DNA of 64,000 nt from Synechococcus sp. LTW-R (GCF_014217875.1 NZ_CP059060.1:496001-560000), one strand, 5' to 3'. Shown: positions 16,366-26,514, counted from the first letter of the stretch. Translations and numbers: made by a program. The notes: generated by a model from the sequence alone, not told the origin.

Positions 16366-19300
16366 GTGCCAGTCTTGGCTCCATCGCTCCCTTCGCGCTT
16401 GGTCTTCGTCCCCCTCCACAACCACAGCGACTACAGCCTTCTGGATGGGGCGAGTCAGCTGCCGGCCATGGTGAAGCGGGCGGAGGAGCTGGGCATGCCA
16501 GCGATCGCCCTCACCGACCACGGCGTCATGTACGGCGCCATTGAGCTCTTGAAGCTTTGCCGCGGCAGCTCGGTGAAGCCGATCATCGGCAATGAGATGT
16601 ATGTCATCAATGGCTCCATTGATGACCCCAATCCCCCGAAGAAAGAGCGCCGCTACCACCTGGTTGTTCTCGCCAAGAACGCTGTCGGCTATCGCAATTT
16701 GGTGAAGCTGACGAGCATCAGCCACCTGCGTGGCATGCGTGGTCGGGGCATCTTTTCCAGGGCTTGCATCGATAAACCCACCCTCGAGCGCTATAGCGAG
16801 GGGTTGATCATTGCCACCGCCTGTCTCGGTGGTGAAATCCCCCAGGCGATCCTGCGGGATCGCCCCGATGTCGCCCGCGACGTGGCCCGCTGGTACCAGG
16901 GGGTCTTCGGCGACGACTTCTACCTGGAGATCCAAGACCACGGCTCACCGGAGGATCGGATCGTCAATGTGGAGATCGCGAAGATCTCGAAGGAATTGGG
17001 GATCCCGTTGGTGGCCACCAACGACGCCCACTACTTGACCAGCAATGACGCGGAGGCCCATGACGCCCTGCTCTGCGTCTTGACGGGCAAGTTGGTCACC
17101 GACGAAAAGCGTCTGCGCTACACGGGCACCGAATTCATCAAGAGCGAGCAGGAAATGCTCGGTCTCTTCGCTGACCACCTGGAGCCTGAGGTGGTCGCCG
17201 AGGCCGTGGCCAATACGGCGCGGGTGGCCGAGAAGGTCGAGGACTACGACATCCTGGGCCGCTATCAAATGCCCCGTTTCCCGATCCCCGAGGGACACAC
17301 GCCGGTCAGCTACCTGCGGGAAGTCACCGAGCAGGGCCTGCGGGCGCGTCTGGGCCTGCCCGAAGCGAGTGGCTTTGACTCCACCTATGGCGAGCGGCTC
17401 GATTTCGAGCTGCAGGTCATGGAACAGATGGGGTTCCCCACCTACTTCCTGGTGGTCTGGGACTACATCCGTTTTGCCCGCGACAACGGCATTCCCGTGG
17501 GACCGGGCCGTGGTTCCGCCGCCGGCTCCCTGGTGGCCTACGCCCTGGGCATCACAAACATTGATCCGGTCACGAACGGGTTGCTGTTTGAGCGCTTCTT
17601 GAACCCCGAGCGCAAGTCGATGCCTGATATCGACACGGACTTCTGCATCGAACGCCGTGGCGAGGTGATCGACTACGTCACGGAGCGCTACGGCGAAGAC
17701 AAGGTCGCTCAGATCATCACCTTCAACCGGATGACCTCGAAGGCGGTGCTCAAGGATGTGGCCCGGGTGCTCGACATTCCCTACGGCGATGCGGATCGTC
17801 TCGCCAAGTTGATCCCGGTGGTGCGTGGCAAACCCGCCAAGCTCAAAGAGATGATCGGTGAGGAATCACCGGCCCCTGAGTTCCGCGAGAAATATCTCGG
17901 CGATCCCGCGGTCAAGCGTTGGGTCGACATGGCGATGCGCATTGAGGGGACCAACAAGACCTTCGGCGTCCATGCCGCTGGTGTCGTCATTGCCGCGGAT
18001 CCCCTCGATGAAGTGGTGCCGTTGCAGCGCAACAACGACGGGCAGGTGATCACCCAGTACTTCATGGAAGACGTGGAGTCCATGGGCCTGTTGAAGATGG
18101 ACTTCCTGGGCCTCAAGAACCTCACGATGATCGACAAGACCGTCGATTTGGTTCAACAGAGTTCTGGCGTCAGCATTGATCCCGATGCGCTCCCACTCGA
18201 TGATCCAGGCACCTTCGGCCTGCTGGCACGCGGCGATCTCGAAGGCATCTTCCAGTTGGAATCCAGTGGGATGCGCCAGATCGTGCGGGACCTCAAGCCG
18301 TCGTCCCTGGAAGACATCTCTTCGATCCTGGCCCTCTACCGACCCGGTCCCCTCGATGCGGGGTTGATCCCGAAATTCATCAACCGCAAGCACGGCCGCG
18401 AAGCGATCGATTTCGCCCACGCCAAGTTGGAGCCGATCCTGCAGGAGACCTACGGGATCATGGTCTACCAAGAGCAGATCATGAAGATCGCTCAGGATTT
18501 GGCGGGCTATTCCCTGGGCGAGGCGGACTTGTTGCGCCGGGCCATGGGTAAGAAAAAGGTCTCGGAGATGCAGAAGCACCGAGACATCTTTGTGAAGGGC
18601 GCGAGTGAGCGCGGCGTTGACGCCAAGATCGCCGACGAGCTCTTCGATCAGATGGTGCTCTTCGCCGAGTACTGCTTCAACAAGAGCCATTCCACCGCCT
18701 ACGGCGCGGTGACCTATCAGACCGCATACCTCAAGGCGCACTACCCAGTGGCCTACATGGCGGCTTTGCTCACGGTGAATGCCGGCAGCACCGACAAAAT
18801 TCAGCGCTACATCTCCAATTGCAATGCGATGGGGATTGAGGTGATGCCCCCTGATGTGAACGCCTCGGGCATTGACTTCACCCCTGTCGGTGATCGCATC
18901 CTCTTTGGCCTGTCGGCGGTTCGAAACCTTGGCGAGGGGGCGATTCGTGTCCTCCTCGAGACCCGCGCCAGCGATGGTCCCTTCAAGTCCCTCGCGGATC
19001 TCTGTGATCGGATCCCGGGCACCACCTTGAACCGTCGCTCCCTGGAAGCGCTGATCCACTGCGGAGCCATGGATGCCCTCGAACCCGAGGCCAACCGGGC
19101 TCAGCTGATGGCGGACTTGGATCTGATCATTGACTGGGCTTCCTCCAGGGCCCGTGACCGGGCCAGCGGGCAGGGCAACCTGTTCGATCTCTTCGCGGCG
19201 CCGGCGGACGATGCAAGCGATGCAACGCCAGCAGCTGGTGGCGATCTCAGTACGGCCCCGAAGGCGGCGCCGGTGAAGGATTACCCACCGACCGAGAAGC

Positions 19301-19938
19301 TGCGGCTTGAGAAGGAGTTGGTTGGCTTCTACCTCTCGGATCATCCCCTCAAGCAGCTCACCCGCCCGGTTCAACTGCTTTCACCCGTCGGCCTCGGTGG
19401 CCTCGAGGAGCAAGCCGATAAGGCGCGGGTCAGTGTGGTGGGTATGGTCTCCGGCCTACGACCGGTGACCACCCGCAAAGGGGATCGCATGGCGGTCCTG
19501 CAGCTGGAGGATCTCAGTGGCAGTTGTGAGGCCGTGGTCTTCCCGAAGACCTACGCCCGCCTCTCGGATCACCTGATGCTGGATGCCCGCCTCTTGATTT
19601 GGGCCTCAGTCGATCGGCGTGATGAGCAGGTGCAGCTGATCGTTGATGACTGCCGCGTCATCGATGAGCTGCAGTTCCTTGTGGTCGAACTCGATGGCCA
19701 ACAGGCCAGTGACATTGCCATCCAGCACAAGCTGCGGGAATGCCTCAACCAGCACCGCACTGAAAAAGACGAGGGCGGTATTCGCGTCCCCGTGGTGGCC
19801 ATGGTCAAGGACCAAAGCCAAGTTCGTTATGTGCGCCTGGGCCACCAGTTCTGCGTCCGCGACAGCCGTGCCGCATTGACCAGCCTGGAGGCTCAGGCCT
19901 TCCGGGCCCGCCTCAGCTCGAAGCTGGTGGCCGCTTAA
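16366..19938 (+). CDS. dnaE: DNA polymerase III alpha subunit, uninterrupted
   Basis: Replicative polymerase catalytic subunit, 1190 residues in one frame. The N-terminal PHP domain starts with [13 protein letters not shown]. The palm carries the catalytic acids in PDIDTDFC near residue 425, and a C-terminal OB-fold has [20 protein letters not shown]. The start is GTG 16366, with possible later TTG starts nearby. In several cyanobacteria this gene is split by an intein before the Cys of CFNKSHS; here [10 protein letters not shown] is continuous at residue 770 (codon 18673), so there is no intein. The 3' end overlaps the convergent PAM68 gene by 26 bases. Confidence 0.97.
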   Translation: MPVLAPSLPSRLVFVPLHNHSDYSLLDGASQLPAMVKRAEELGMPAIALTDHGVMYGAIELLKLCRGSSVKPIIGNEMYVINGSIDDPNPPKKERRYHLVVLAKNAVGYRNLVKLTSISHLRGMRGRGIFSRACIDKPTLERYSEGLIIATACLGGEIPQAILRDRPDVARDVARWYQGVFGDDFYLEIQDHGSPEDRIVNVEIAKISKELGIPLVATNDAHYLTSNDAEAHDALLCVLTGKLVTDEKRLRYTGTEFIKSEQEMLGLFADHLEPEVVAEAVANTARVAEKVEDYDILGRYQMPRFPIPEGHTPVSYLREVTEQGLRARLGLPEASGFDSTYGERLDFELQVMEQMGFPTYFLVVWDYIRFARDNGIPVGPGRGSAAGSLVAYALGITNIDPVTNGLLFERFLNPERKSMPDIDTDFCIERRGEVIDYVTERYGEDKVAQIITFNRMTSKAVLKDVARVLDIPYGDADRLAKLIPVVRGKPAKLKEMIGEESPAPEFREKYLGDPAVKRWVDMAMRIEGTNKTFGVHAAGVVIAADPLDEVVPLQRNNDGQVITQYFMEDVESMGLLKMDFLGLKNLTMIDKTVDLVQQSSGVSIDPDALPLDDPGTFGLLARGDLEGIFQLESSGMRQIVRDLKPSSLEDISSILALYRPGPLDAGLIPKFINRKHGREAIDFAHAKLEPILQETYGIMVYQEQIMKIAQDLAGYSLGEADLLRRAMGKKKVSEMQKHRDIFVKGASERGVDAKIADELFDQMVLFAEYCFNKSHSTAYGAVTYQTAYLKAHYPVAYMAALLTVNAGSTDKIQRYISNCNAMGIEVMPPDVNASGIDFTPVGDRILFGLSAVRNLGEGAIRVLLETRASDGPFKSLADLCDRIPGTTLNRRSLEALIHCGAMDALEPEANRAQLMADLDLIIDWASSRARDRASGQGNLFDLFAAPADDASDATPAAGGDLSTAPKAAPVKDYPPTEKLRLEKELVGFYLSDHPLKQLTRPVQLLSPVGLGGLEEQADKARVSVVGMVSGLRPVTTRKGDRMAVLQLEDLSGSCEAVVFPKTYARLSDHLMLDARLLIWASVDRRDEQVQLIVDDCRVIDELQFLVVELDGQQASDIAIQHKLRECLNQHRTEKDEGGIRVPVVAMVKDQSQVRYVRLGHQFCVRDSRAALTSLEAQAFRARLSSKLVAA

Positions 19939-20344
19939 CCGAGCTGCGCAGGCGGCTGATGTTCACGCCCAGTTGCTCGAACCCCAGCAGGCTGCCGGCT
20001 GTGGGTTCCCAACTGGCTGACAAGACCCCGTAGCTCAATCCAACCAGGCCCAACAGGAAAAACCCCCCTGACGTCACCAGCGTGGCGGCGGGGGGGATGT
20101 CCATCAATCCACGGCTGACCACCACGTAGCTCACGATGAAGGTGGCCATGCCCATCACCGTGGGTAGGCCGGTCGCGATGGCCACACGTCGCGCCATGCG
20201 ATTGGCGACGGCAGGTGGAATGGCTTGCGGGTTGGTCGGCTTGGAACGGCCTGTGGCCGTTTGGGATTGGCTCGAGGGGACGCTTGGAGCAAGTCCGCCG
20301 CCGCCCTTCAGAGGACGGGAGCGGTTTTTCCCCTCGTTTGCCAT
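19913..20344 (-). CDS. PAM68-family protein (photosystem II assembly factor-like)
   Basis: 143 residues. A basic, disordered N-terminus of about 45 residues is followed by two transmembrane segments ([15 protein letters not shown] and the stretch around [21 protein letters not shown]) and the conserved tail [15 protein letters not shown]. This is the PAM68/DUF3464 layout. Plant PAM68 helps assemble photosystem II (insertion of chlorophyll into CP47). The ATG lies one base after the rpsO stop, so it is co-transcribed with rpsO. Confidence 0.85.
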   Translation of the reverse strand: MANEGKNRSRPLKGGGGLAPSVPSSQSQTATGRSKPTNPQAIPPAVANRMARRVAIATGLPTVMGMATFIVSYVVVSRGLMDIPPAATLVTSGGFFLLGLVGLSYGVLSASWEPTAGSLLGFEQLGVNISRLRSSVKRPPASS

Positions 20345-20345
20345 C

Positions 20346-20615
20346 TCAGCCGCGGATGCCCAGCTTTTGGATCAGGTCGGTATAGCGCTTCTCGCTGTTG
20401 CTGCGCAGGTAGCTGAGCAGGCGCTTGCGGCGGCCGATCATCTTCAGCAGACCCTGGCGGGACGAGAAGTCATGGATGTTGCCTTGCAGGTGACCACTCA
20501 GCTTGCTGATGCGCTCGCTCAGCATCGCCACCTGAACTTCCACGGAACCGGTGTCGGTGCCATGGGTCTGGTGAGCGTTGATTAGTTCCTGTTTCTTGGT
20601 GGTGTCGAGCGACAT
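20346..20615 (-). CDS. rpsO: 30S ribosomal protein S15
   Basis: 89 residues, exactly the family length. It carries the S15 signature [26 protein letters not shown] and [10 protein letters not shown]. Binds 16S rRNA at the central-domain junction. I chose ATG 20615 ([11 protein letters not shown]); the longer frame adds nine residues not seen in S15. It is followed by the PAM68 gene after one base and preceded by ruvA on the opposite side of a 63-base gap, on the same strand. Confidence 0.96.
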   Translation of the reverse strand: MSLDTTKKQELINAHQTHGTDTGSVEVQVAMLSERISKLSGHLQGNIHDFSSRQGLLKMIGRRKRLLSYLRSNSEKRYTDLIQKLGIRG

Positions 20616-20661
20616 GCGTGGCGTCTGGCCCTGACGGTGCAAACAACCAACCTACTTCCCC

Positions 20662-20680
20662 GAGGGGACCGCCTCCCCTC
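20662..20680 (-). other. perfect 7-bp hairpin across the ruvA stop codon
   Basis: GAGGGGA (20662-20668) pairs with TCCCCTC (20674-20680) around a 5-base loop, overlapping the ruvA TGA. No T-run follows on either strand, so it is not a standard rho-independent terminator. It could be a processing or attenuation element between ruvA and rpsO. Confidence 0.4.
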
Positions 20681-21332
20681 AGGCCGCATCGCGGGAGAGG
20701 TAACGCAGGCTTTCCCGCAGCCAGGCGTCGCCGTCCTCGCCCAAGTCTTGGCTCTGCAGGCTGAGGGCCCGCAGAGCTCGGTTGATCTCCAGTGCCTCGT
20801 AGCCCAGGGCCGCCAGGGTCAGCTGCACCTCCTCCCGGACCCCCTCCGCCGGACCTTCTCCGGCCTCCCCGGTCTGCAGGTCATCGGCTGCGCTCAATTG
20901 CAGGCTCTCGCCGTAGCGGGCCTGCAGCCGGGTTCGTAATTCCACCGAGAGGCGCTCGGCGGTGCGTTTGCCCACCCCGGGTGCTTGGCAGAGCTGACGC
21001 AGATCGGCCTGCACGATCGCGCGCACCAGTTCTTCGCAACTCAGCTGGCCCAAGAGGCCGAGGGCCATCTGTGGGCCGATGCCGCTGACGGCCACCAGTT
21101 CGCGGAAGAGATCGCGCTCATGGCGGGCACAGAACCCGTAGAGCGTCCAGCTGTCCTCGCGGATGACCTGGTGCACATGCAGGGAGGTCTCGGTGCCATT
21201 CCCGCCGAGCTGATCCCAGTGCCGACGGGGCATCTGCACCTCGTAGCCCACCCCTGAACAGACCAGCAGAACGCCGAATCGGTTGTTCAGATGCCAGCGA
21301 TCGGCGAGTTGCCCTTGCAGCCAGCCGATCAT
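20679..21332 (-). CDS. ruvA: Holliday junction branch-migration protein RuvA
   Basis: 217 residues (family about 200). The N-terminal OB-fold starts MIGWLQGQLADRW, the central helix-hairpin-helix motifs include VSGIGPQMALGLLG and APGVGKRTAERL, and the C-terminal domain ends VQLTLAALGYEALEINRAL. RuvA forms tetramers on Holliday junctions and recruits RuvB. ATG 21332 was chosen by family alignment; the longer frame adds an unrelated tail of 34 residues. ruvB and ruvC are not nearby. Confidence 0.93.
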   Translation of the reverse strand: MIGWLQGQLADRWHLNNRFGVLLVCSGVGYEVQMPRRHWDQLGGNGTETSLHVHQVIREDSWTLYGFCARHERDLFRELVAVSGIGPQMALGLLGQLSCEELVRAIVQADLRQLCQAPGVGKRTAERLSVELRTRLQARYGESLQLSAADDLQTGEAGEGPAEGVREEVQLTLAALGYEALEINRALRALSLQSQDLGEDGDAWLRESLRYLSRDAA

Positions 21333-21354
21333 GGGGAGACGCTTACTGCTCTCC

Positions 21355-21834
21355 ATGCTGCCCGGTCTGACCACCCAGGCTGATCGCCTTGCTCCACTTT
21401 CCCGCCTGTTGAGTTGGGGGTTCGCCCTGCTCATGGCTGCGGTCTTGGCCCTGGGGCTGGGCGGGTGTGTGGGCTCCGGTCAACCGCCCCAGAAGGTCCT
21501 TCTTTCGGCTTTGGCGCTGCAGATCGACCTCACCCAGCGCTCCATTGCCGATGCCCTGACCCTGGACGCCGCGGGTCCGCCGCAGGTCAGCCGCGTTCGC
21601 GTGGAATCCCAAGAGAGCCTCCCCATTGGCGGGGGCAAAGGCATTCATCTGAGCGGCCGCTTTGATTGGCGTCTGGCCGGTGATCCCATCCGTGTCGACA
21701 GCGCCTTCGACCTCTATCTCCAGCGGGGTGAGCGCGGTCAGAGTTGGCGCTTGGCGCGTCCCAGCGGCAGTGAAGACGGCGCCACTCAGGACTGGCTCAC
21801 CTATCCCCTTCCCCTGAAGGGCGAGCAGAGCTAG
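21355..21834 (+). CDS. putative lipoprotein, unknown
   Basis: 159 residues from ATG 21355. A positively charged start and a hydrophobic stretch (LSWGFALLMAAVLALG) end in LGLGGC, a lipobox, so a lipid-anchored periplasmic or outer-membrane protein is likely. The mature part is polar with a beta-rich look (VRVESQESLPIGGGKGIHL, then FDLYLQRGERGQSWRLARP). No family recognised. Its 3' end overlaps the convergent DMT-permease gene by four bases. Confidence 0.65.
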   Translation: MLPGLTTQADRLAPLSRLLSWGFALLMAAVLALGLGGCVGSGQPPQKVLLSALALQIDLTQRSIADALTLDAAGPPQVSRVRVESQESLPIGGGKGIHLSGRFDWRLAGDPIRVDSAFDLYLQRGERGQSWRLARPSGSEDGATQDWLTYPLPLKGEQS

Positions 21835-22739
21835 GTGGTTTTGCTGCGTTCGGGCTTCAGGCTCAGGAGCGTCGCGGCCAGCACCAGCAGAGCGGCCGTG
21901 GTGGTGTCGGGATCCAGGGGTTCCTGAAACAGCAGCCACCCCCAGAGCGCCGCCAGGGGAACCTGGCCGTAGCTCATCGCCGTGGCCCGTGCCGCCGGCA
22001 TCCCCAATAGCCCTTTGGTGATACCGATCTGTCCGAGCTGGGTGAACAGACCCACCCCCACCAGGGCGAATAGTTCCCAGGCGTTGGGCCACACCGGCTC
22101 CAGCAGGACCAAGGGGGCGGTCAGCAGCAACCCCACCAGGGGGAAGTAGAAGACGATGACCAGGGGGTGTTCTGTGCGCCCGAGGGCGCGGACACTGACA
22201 TAGGCACAGGCCGAGAGAATCGCTCCGGCCAGGGCCAGGAGTACACCCGGCCAGGGCAAGGGGTTGGCCTGGACCCCGAGCCAGCCCCCGCCGAGGGGAC
22301 CGAGCAGGCTCGCGAGCTCCATTGGGTTGCTGAGGATCACGACCGCGATCCAGCCCAACAGCGCCGCGATCCAGACCTTGGCCCCGAGTCGCTCCTTCAG
22401 CAGCAACCAAGCCAGCAGTGCCGTGAAGGTCGGCTGCAGGTACTGGAGGACCGTGGCCGGAGCCAGGGGCAGTTGGGCGAGGGCCGCAAAGACACAAAAC
22501 AGCGCACCCGTGCCAATGGCTCCGCGCAGGACCAGAAGTCCTTTGCGCTGACCCCAGGGATCCAGTCCCGCCTGCCGCAGCATCACCACGCTGAGCACGA
22601 GGCTGATGGCTGAGCGTGCCATGACGACTTCGGCCACCGGGATGCGCCCGCCCAGCGCTTTCACGCAGACGCCCATCAGGCTGAAGCTCAGCGTGCTGGA
22701 CAGCATCCACAGGCCGGCCCTGCCATCCTGGAGCGTCAC
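21831..22739 (-). CDS. EamA/DMT-superfamily permease
   Basis: About 302 residues with ten predicted membrane helices in two repeats, as in EamA-type exporters. The first repeat contains ATVLQYLQPTFTALLAWLLLKERL and the second has MSYGQVPLAALWGWLLFQEPL, the matching helix pair of each half. Likely exports an amino acid or other small metabolite; substrate unknown. I used the GTG at 22739, which leaves only 13 bases to the divergent dnaG start; ATG 22706 is another possible start. Longer frames run into dnaG. Confidence 0.8.
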   Translation of the reverse strand: MTLQDGRAGLWMLSSTLSFSLMGVCVKALGGRIPVAEVVMARSAISLVLSVVMLRQAGLDPWGQRKGLLVLRGAIGTGALFCVFAALAQLPLAPATVLQYLQPTFTALLAWLLLKERLGAKVWIAALLGWIAVVILSNPMELASLLGPLGGGWLGVQANPLPWPGVLLALAGAILSACAYVSVRALGRTEHPLVIVFYFPLVGLLLTAPLVLLEPVWPNAWELFALVGVGLFTQLGQIGITKGLLGMPAARATAMSYGQVPLAALWGWLLFQEPLDPDTTTAALLVLAATLLSLKPERSKTT

Positions 22740-22752
22740 TTGCGCCCGGAGC

Positions 22753-24855
22753 GTGTCAGTCCCTCGCCTCCATCCCCGCACGATCGAGGCCGTTAAAGAG
22801 CGCGCTGACATCGTCGATGTGGTGGGTGAGCACGTTGTGCTCAAAAAGAAGGGCAGGGAATTCGTCGGGATTTGCCCCTTCCACGACGACAAATCACCGT
22901 CGATGACGGTCTCACCGGCGAAGCAGTTCTACTACTGCTTCTCCTGCGGAGCCGGCGGCAACTCGATCAAATTTTTGATGGAGTTGCAGCGCCAGAGCTT
23001 CTCTGACGTGGTCCTGGAGCTGGCGCGTAAGTACCAGCTGCCGGTCGAGACCCTCGAGGGCCCGCAGCAGGAGCGTCTGCGCCAGCAGCTCTCCCGTCGC
23101 GATCAGCTCCACAAGGCCCTCTCCTTGGCGGCCGGTTGGTTTCGCGCGCAACTCCGAGCTCCCGAGGGCGCTGCGGCCCTCGACTATCTCAAGCGCAGCC
23201 GCGGTCTCGATGAGGCCACCCTGGAGGGGTTCGGCCTGGGGTATGCCCCAGAGCGTTGGGATGGTCTGTTGAGCCATCTCCAGCAGGTGGAGGGGTTGAG
23301 CCCGGAGCTGCTGGAGGCGGCAGGCCTGGTGGTGCCCCGCCGGGGAGGGGATGGCTTCTATGACCGTTTTCGCCACCGGGTGATGGTGCCGATTGCGGAT
23401 CGCCAAGGTCGGATCATTGGCTTTGGCGGCCGCAGCCTGGATGGCGGAGAGCCCAAGTACCTGAACTCTCCGGAGACGGAGGTCTTTGAGAAGGGCAAAC
23501 ACCTCTTTGGCCTCGACAAGGCGGTCAATGCGATTCGCAAGGCCGATCGCGCTGTCGTGGTCGAGGGCTACTTCGACGTCATCGCGCTCCACGCGGCTGG
23601 CATCACCAATGCGGTGGCGGCGCTTGGCACGGCGCTGAGCAATCAGCAGATCACCCAGCTCTGCCGTTGCTGCGACGGCAAGCGCTTGATCCTGAACTTC
23701 GACGCCGATGGCGCCGGGGTTCGGGCCGCCCAACGGGCCATTGGCGAGGTGGAGCAGTTGGCCCTCCAGGGCCAGCTGGAACTGCGGGTGCTGCACCTAC
23801 CCAGCGGCAAGGATCCCGACGAATTTCTGAAGGACCACGGAGCAGCGGATTACCGCTCCCTGCTCGATCAATCTCCCCTTTGGCTCGATTGGCAGATCGA
23901 CCAGGTGCTGCACGGCTGCGACCTCAGCAAGGCCGATCAGTTCCAAAAGGCGGTGACCGAGCTGGTGGCCCTCTTGGGCAAGCTGCCCGCAAGTGCCGTT
24001 CGCTCCCGTTACCTCCAGCAGGTGGCCGAACGGCTCAGCGGCGGCCAGGCCCGGCTCGCTCTGCAGTTGGAAGACGACCTGCGCCAGCAGGTCAAAGGGC
24101 AGCGCTGGCATGGGCGCTCTCGCCGTTGGGAGCAGCCCGGTGAGGCCGGACTGCGGGAGCGGGCTGAAGCCGAGGTCCTGCGCCTCTATCTCCATTGCCC
24201 GACCTATCGCGGTCCGATTCGCGCCGAGTTGCGGCGCCGCGAACTCGACGACTTCGCCATTGCCCACCACCGCCAGCTTTGGGCGGTGATCAGTTCGCTG
24301 GAGGAGGACAACCTGGGGGTTGGACGCCTGGAGGCGATCAACCGCGGCAGCGAGTCCGGTGCGGAGCTCGCCGACCTGGATCTACCGCGGCTGCTCAGTG
24401 ATCAGTTGCTGCTGGCTGACGATCCTGACTCCGGCCTGCCCAGCGAACTGCTGGGGCGTTTAACTCCACTGCTGGAACCCAGTGACGTTCAACGCCTCTC
24501 CTTGAGCAATCCCCCCCTGCAGCTGCGGGGGGCCACCGCGGCACTGGAGCGCCAGCGCAGCATGAAGCGTGCCCGTCACCTCCTGGATGCCTGGAGCAGC
24601 CAGCGGTTGGAGACCCTTGAGCGCTGCATTGCCCGGCTGCTGGATGACTCCCAGGCCCCTCCCGCTGAGGCGGCGGCCGAGAGCCTCGACATGGAAACCC
24701 GCATCGAGGCGATGTTTGCCGAGCTCAACAGCGATGCCCTGCGCTTTCAGGACCTTTATTACAACGAGCGCAAACACATCGAACACCTCGATTCCCAACG
24801 GCGCGCCAGCTTTGAAGACGTCGTTGCTGAGTCCCAGGACGCTCAGCCCGCCTAG
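22753..24855 (+). CDS. dnaG: DNA primase
   Basis: Synthesises RNA primers at the replication fork. 700 residues from GTG 22753. The N-terminal zinc-binding domain has CPFHDDKSPS with YYCFSCGAGGN (CHC2 type). The RNA polymerase core carries the TOPRIM acids in VVVEGYFDVIALH and LNFDADGAG. A long C-terminal region would contact DnaB helicase. The ORF opens further upstream, but residues before the GTG match nothing expected, and HPRTIEAVKERADIVDVV is the standard primase beginning. Confidence 0.94.
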   Translation: MSVPRLHPRTIEAVKERADIVDVVGEHVVLKKKGREFVGICPFHDDKSPSMTVSPAKQFYYCFSCGAGGNSIKFLMELQRQSFSDVVLELARKYQLPVETLEGPQQERLRQQLSRRDQLHKALSLAAGWFRAQLRAPEGAAALDYLKRSRGLDEATLEGFGLGYAPERWDGLLSHLQQVEGLSPELLEAAGLVVPRRGGDGFYDRFRHRVMVPIADRQGRIIGFGGRSLDGGEPKYLNSPETEVFEKGKHLFGLDKAVNAIRKADRAVVVEGYFDVIALHAAGITNAVAALGTALSNQQITQLCRCCDGKRLILNFDADGAGVRAAQRAIGEVEQLALQGQLELRVLHLPSGKDPDEFLKDHGAADYRSLLDQSPLWLDWQIDQVLHGCDLSKADQFQKAVTELVALLGKLPASAVRSRYLQQVAERLSGGQARLALQLEDDLRQQVKGQRWHGRSRRWEQPGEAGLRERAEAEVLRLYLHCPTYRGPIRAELRRRELDDFAIAHHRQLWAVISSLEEDNLGVGRLEAINRGSESGAELADLDLPRLLSDQLLLADDPDSGLPSELLGRLTPLLEPSDVQRLSLSNPPLQLRGATAALERQRSMKRARHLLDAWSSQRLETLERCIARLLDDSQAPPAEAAAESLDMETRIEAMFAELNSDALRFQDLYYNERKHIEHLDSQRRASFEDVVAESQDAQPA

Positions 24856-24975
24856 GGCGGAATGTCCTTTCCCTACAGCTCTGTTCTTTCCGGCTCAGCG
24901 TCGCTATCACAAGGTTGAAGCTGCCCGGTCCCTCCCCTGACTGACGTCCGTTCACTCGCGACTCGCGCCGCCGGG

Positions 24976-25230
24976 GTGGTGGTTCTCGGCGGCAGCGCCC
25001 TGTTTGTTCCTGCGTCTGTCTCGGCGCAGAACATGGTCGTTCAGATCATTCAGAACCAGTGCTCCAGGGCGATGAATGCGGACTTCAAGGCCGCGGGTAA
25101 AACGCCGCCCCCCGGCATGGTGCAAGACACCTGCAACTGCGTTGCCGAGCGCATTGAGAAGCTCGACTCCATTGAGGCAGCCAAAACCTTCTGCGTCAAA
25201 CAGAGCACCGCGAAATACGGCGCTGTTTGA
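24976..25230 (+). CDS. small secreted cysteine-containing protein, unknown
   Basis: 84 residues from GTG 24976. A hydrophobic segment (VVVLGGSALFVPASVSAQN) ends in a good signal-peptidase site (SVSA-Q). The mature part of about 65 residues carries four Cys (QNQCSRAM, DTCNCVAE, TFCVKQ) that could form disulfides. The GTG start leaves the signal peptide without a basic N-region; codons from CTG 24937 read (L)TDVRSLATRAAG and would supply two to three Arg, so translation may start there. No family recognised. Confidence 0.6.
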   Translation: MVVLGGSALFVPASVSAQNMVVQIIQNQCSRAMNADFKAAGKTPPPGMVQDTCNCVAERIEKLDSIEAAKTFCVKQSTAKYGAV

Positions 25231-25236
25231 GTCCCC

Positions 25237-26514
25237 TTAGCGCGCCCAGACGGTGGGGAGGTCGTTGAGTCGGGTGGTGGCGGCCCGGGAGAGTTGCTCC
25301 CGCCGCATCAACCACGCCGGCTGGAGCCCGCAGGCGCCCCACTGCACCGTCCCGCTGCCGTAGCGACGGTTCAGTTGATCGATGCTGGCCATGAGGGCCT
25401 CCCGGCGCTGCTGCTCGACCTGGCTGAGGGGTTGCAGGAGGTGGTGTTGCAGCTGACTCTCCGGTTGAAGGTCCTGCAGCAGGATTCCGGCCTTGGCAAA
25501 GCGTTTGTAGGGCCGATAGAGGCTGGGAACCATCCGGCAGGCGGCCCGCAGCAGGACGCCGGTGTCGTTGCTGGCCAGGGGCAGGCTGATGCTGGCGGCC
25601 TGGCTGTAGAAGCCGGGGGCGAAGGGACTCGTGCGGGCAAACACCGTGAGCCGGCCAGCCCGTTGCCGTTGCCGCCGTAACTTCTCCGCGCCGCGGCTGA
25701 TGTAGCTGGCGATGGCCTGGCGCAGTTCCTCTTCGGTGGTGACGGGGCGGCTGAAGCTGCGGCTCACACAGGTCTCCTGCTTGTCTCTGGCTTGCTGCTC
25801 CAGGGGCAGGCAGCTGATGCCCTGCAGTTCCAGTTGCAGGCGCAGGCCCACCACCCCGGCTTTGGCCCGCAGTTCTCCGCTGGGCATGTCCCGCAGTTGC
25901 TGCGCCGTACTGATGCCCCGCAGCCGGCACCAACGGCTCAGGCGCCGGCCGACACCCCAGAGGTCCTCCACGGGGGTCTGCTTGAGCCAGCTGGTGGTCT
26001 CCCCGGGGAGGCTGAGGTCAAAGACCCCGGCGTGTTGCCGATCCCCCTTGGCGATGTGGTTCGCCACTTTGGCCAGCACCTTGCTGGTGGAGAGACCGAT
26101 GGCAATGGGCAGGCCCAGGTTGTGGCGGATCCGGCTGCGCAGGGCCGTGGCCCAGGGGATGAGGTCACCGTTATGCGGCCTGGGCAGGCGAATGAAGGCT
26201 TCATCGATCGAATAGACCTCCAGCTCGGCGACGAAGGGCTCCAGGCTGCTCATCAGCCGATGGCTCATGTCGCCATAGAGGGCGTAGTTGGAGCTGCGCA
26301 CGACGACACCGTGCCGTTGCAGCTCGTCGGCGATTTGGAAGTAGGGCTTGCCCATGCCAATGCCGAGTTGCCGGGCCTCACTGCTGCGGGAGACCACGCA
26401 GCCGTCGTTGTTGGAGAGCACCACGACGGGGCGGCCGAGCAGTGCTGGATCGAAGGCCTGCTCACAGCTGGCATAGAAGTTGTTGGCATCGATCAGCCCG
26501 AGGGCATCAGCCAT
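25237..26514 (-). CDS. umuC: Y-family DNA polymerase V catalytic subunit, UmuC-like
   Basis: 425 residues. The Y-polymerase palm shows LIDANNFYASCEQAFDP at the N-terminus, and YSIDEAFIRL carries the second catalytic acidic pair. The PVEDLWGVGRRLSRW helix-hairpin-helix and a UmuC-type C-terminal region follow. With cleaved UmuD it performs error-prone translesion synthesis after DNA damage. The start MADALGLID at 26514 overlaps the end of umuD by eight bases, the usual operon arrangement. Confidence 0.93.
   Translation of the reverse strand: MADALGLIDANNFYASCEQAFDPALLGRPVVVLSNNDGCVVSRSSEARQLGIGMGKPYFQIADELQRHGVVVRSSNYALYGDMSHRLMSSLEPFVAELEVYSIDEAFIRLPRPHNGDLIPWATALRSRIRHNLGLPIAIGLSTSKVLAKVANHIAKGDRQHAGVFDLSLPGETTSWLKQTPVEDLWGVGRRLSRWCRLRGISTAQQLRDMPSGELRAKAGVVGLRLQLELQGISCLPLEQQARDKQETCVSRSFSRPVTTEEELRQAIASYISRGAEKLRRQRQRAGRLTVFARTSPFAPGFYSQAASISLPLASNDTGVLLRAACRMVPSLYRPYKRFAKAGILLQDLQPESQLQHHLLQPLSQVEQQRREALMASIDQLNRRYGSGTVQWGACGLQPAWLMRREQLSRAATTRLNDLPTVWAR

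Noticed and set aside
17866-19374. A 502-codon open frame antisense to dnaE
   Set aside because: It lies wholly within the conserved dnaE coding sequence on the other strand. GC-rich DNA with strong third-position bias commonly leaves antisense frames open; the product has no recognisable domain.
20662-20680. Hairpin after ruvA as a terminator
   Set aside because: The stem is perfect but no T-run follows on either strand, so I list it only as a hairpin.
21343-22710. A 455-codon minus-strand frame overlapping the DMT exporter and lipoprotein genes
   Set aside because: It is the wrong frame for the exporter, whose own frame has clear membrane helices, while this one is Gly/Arg/Pro-rich with no fold.
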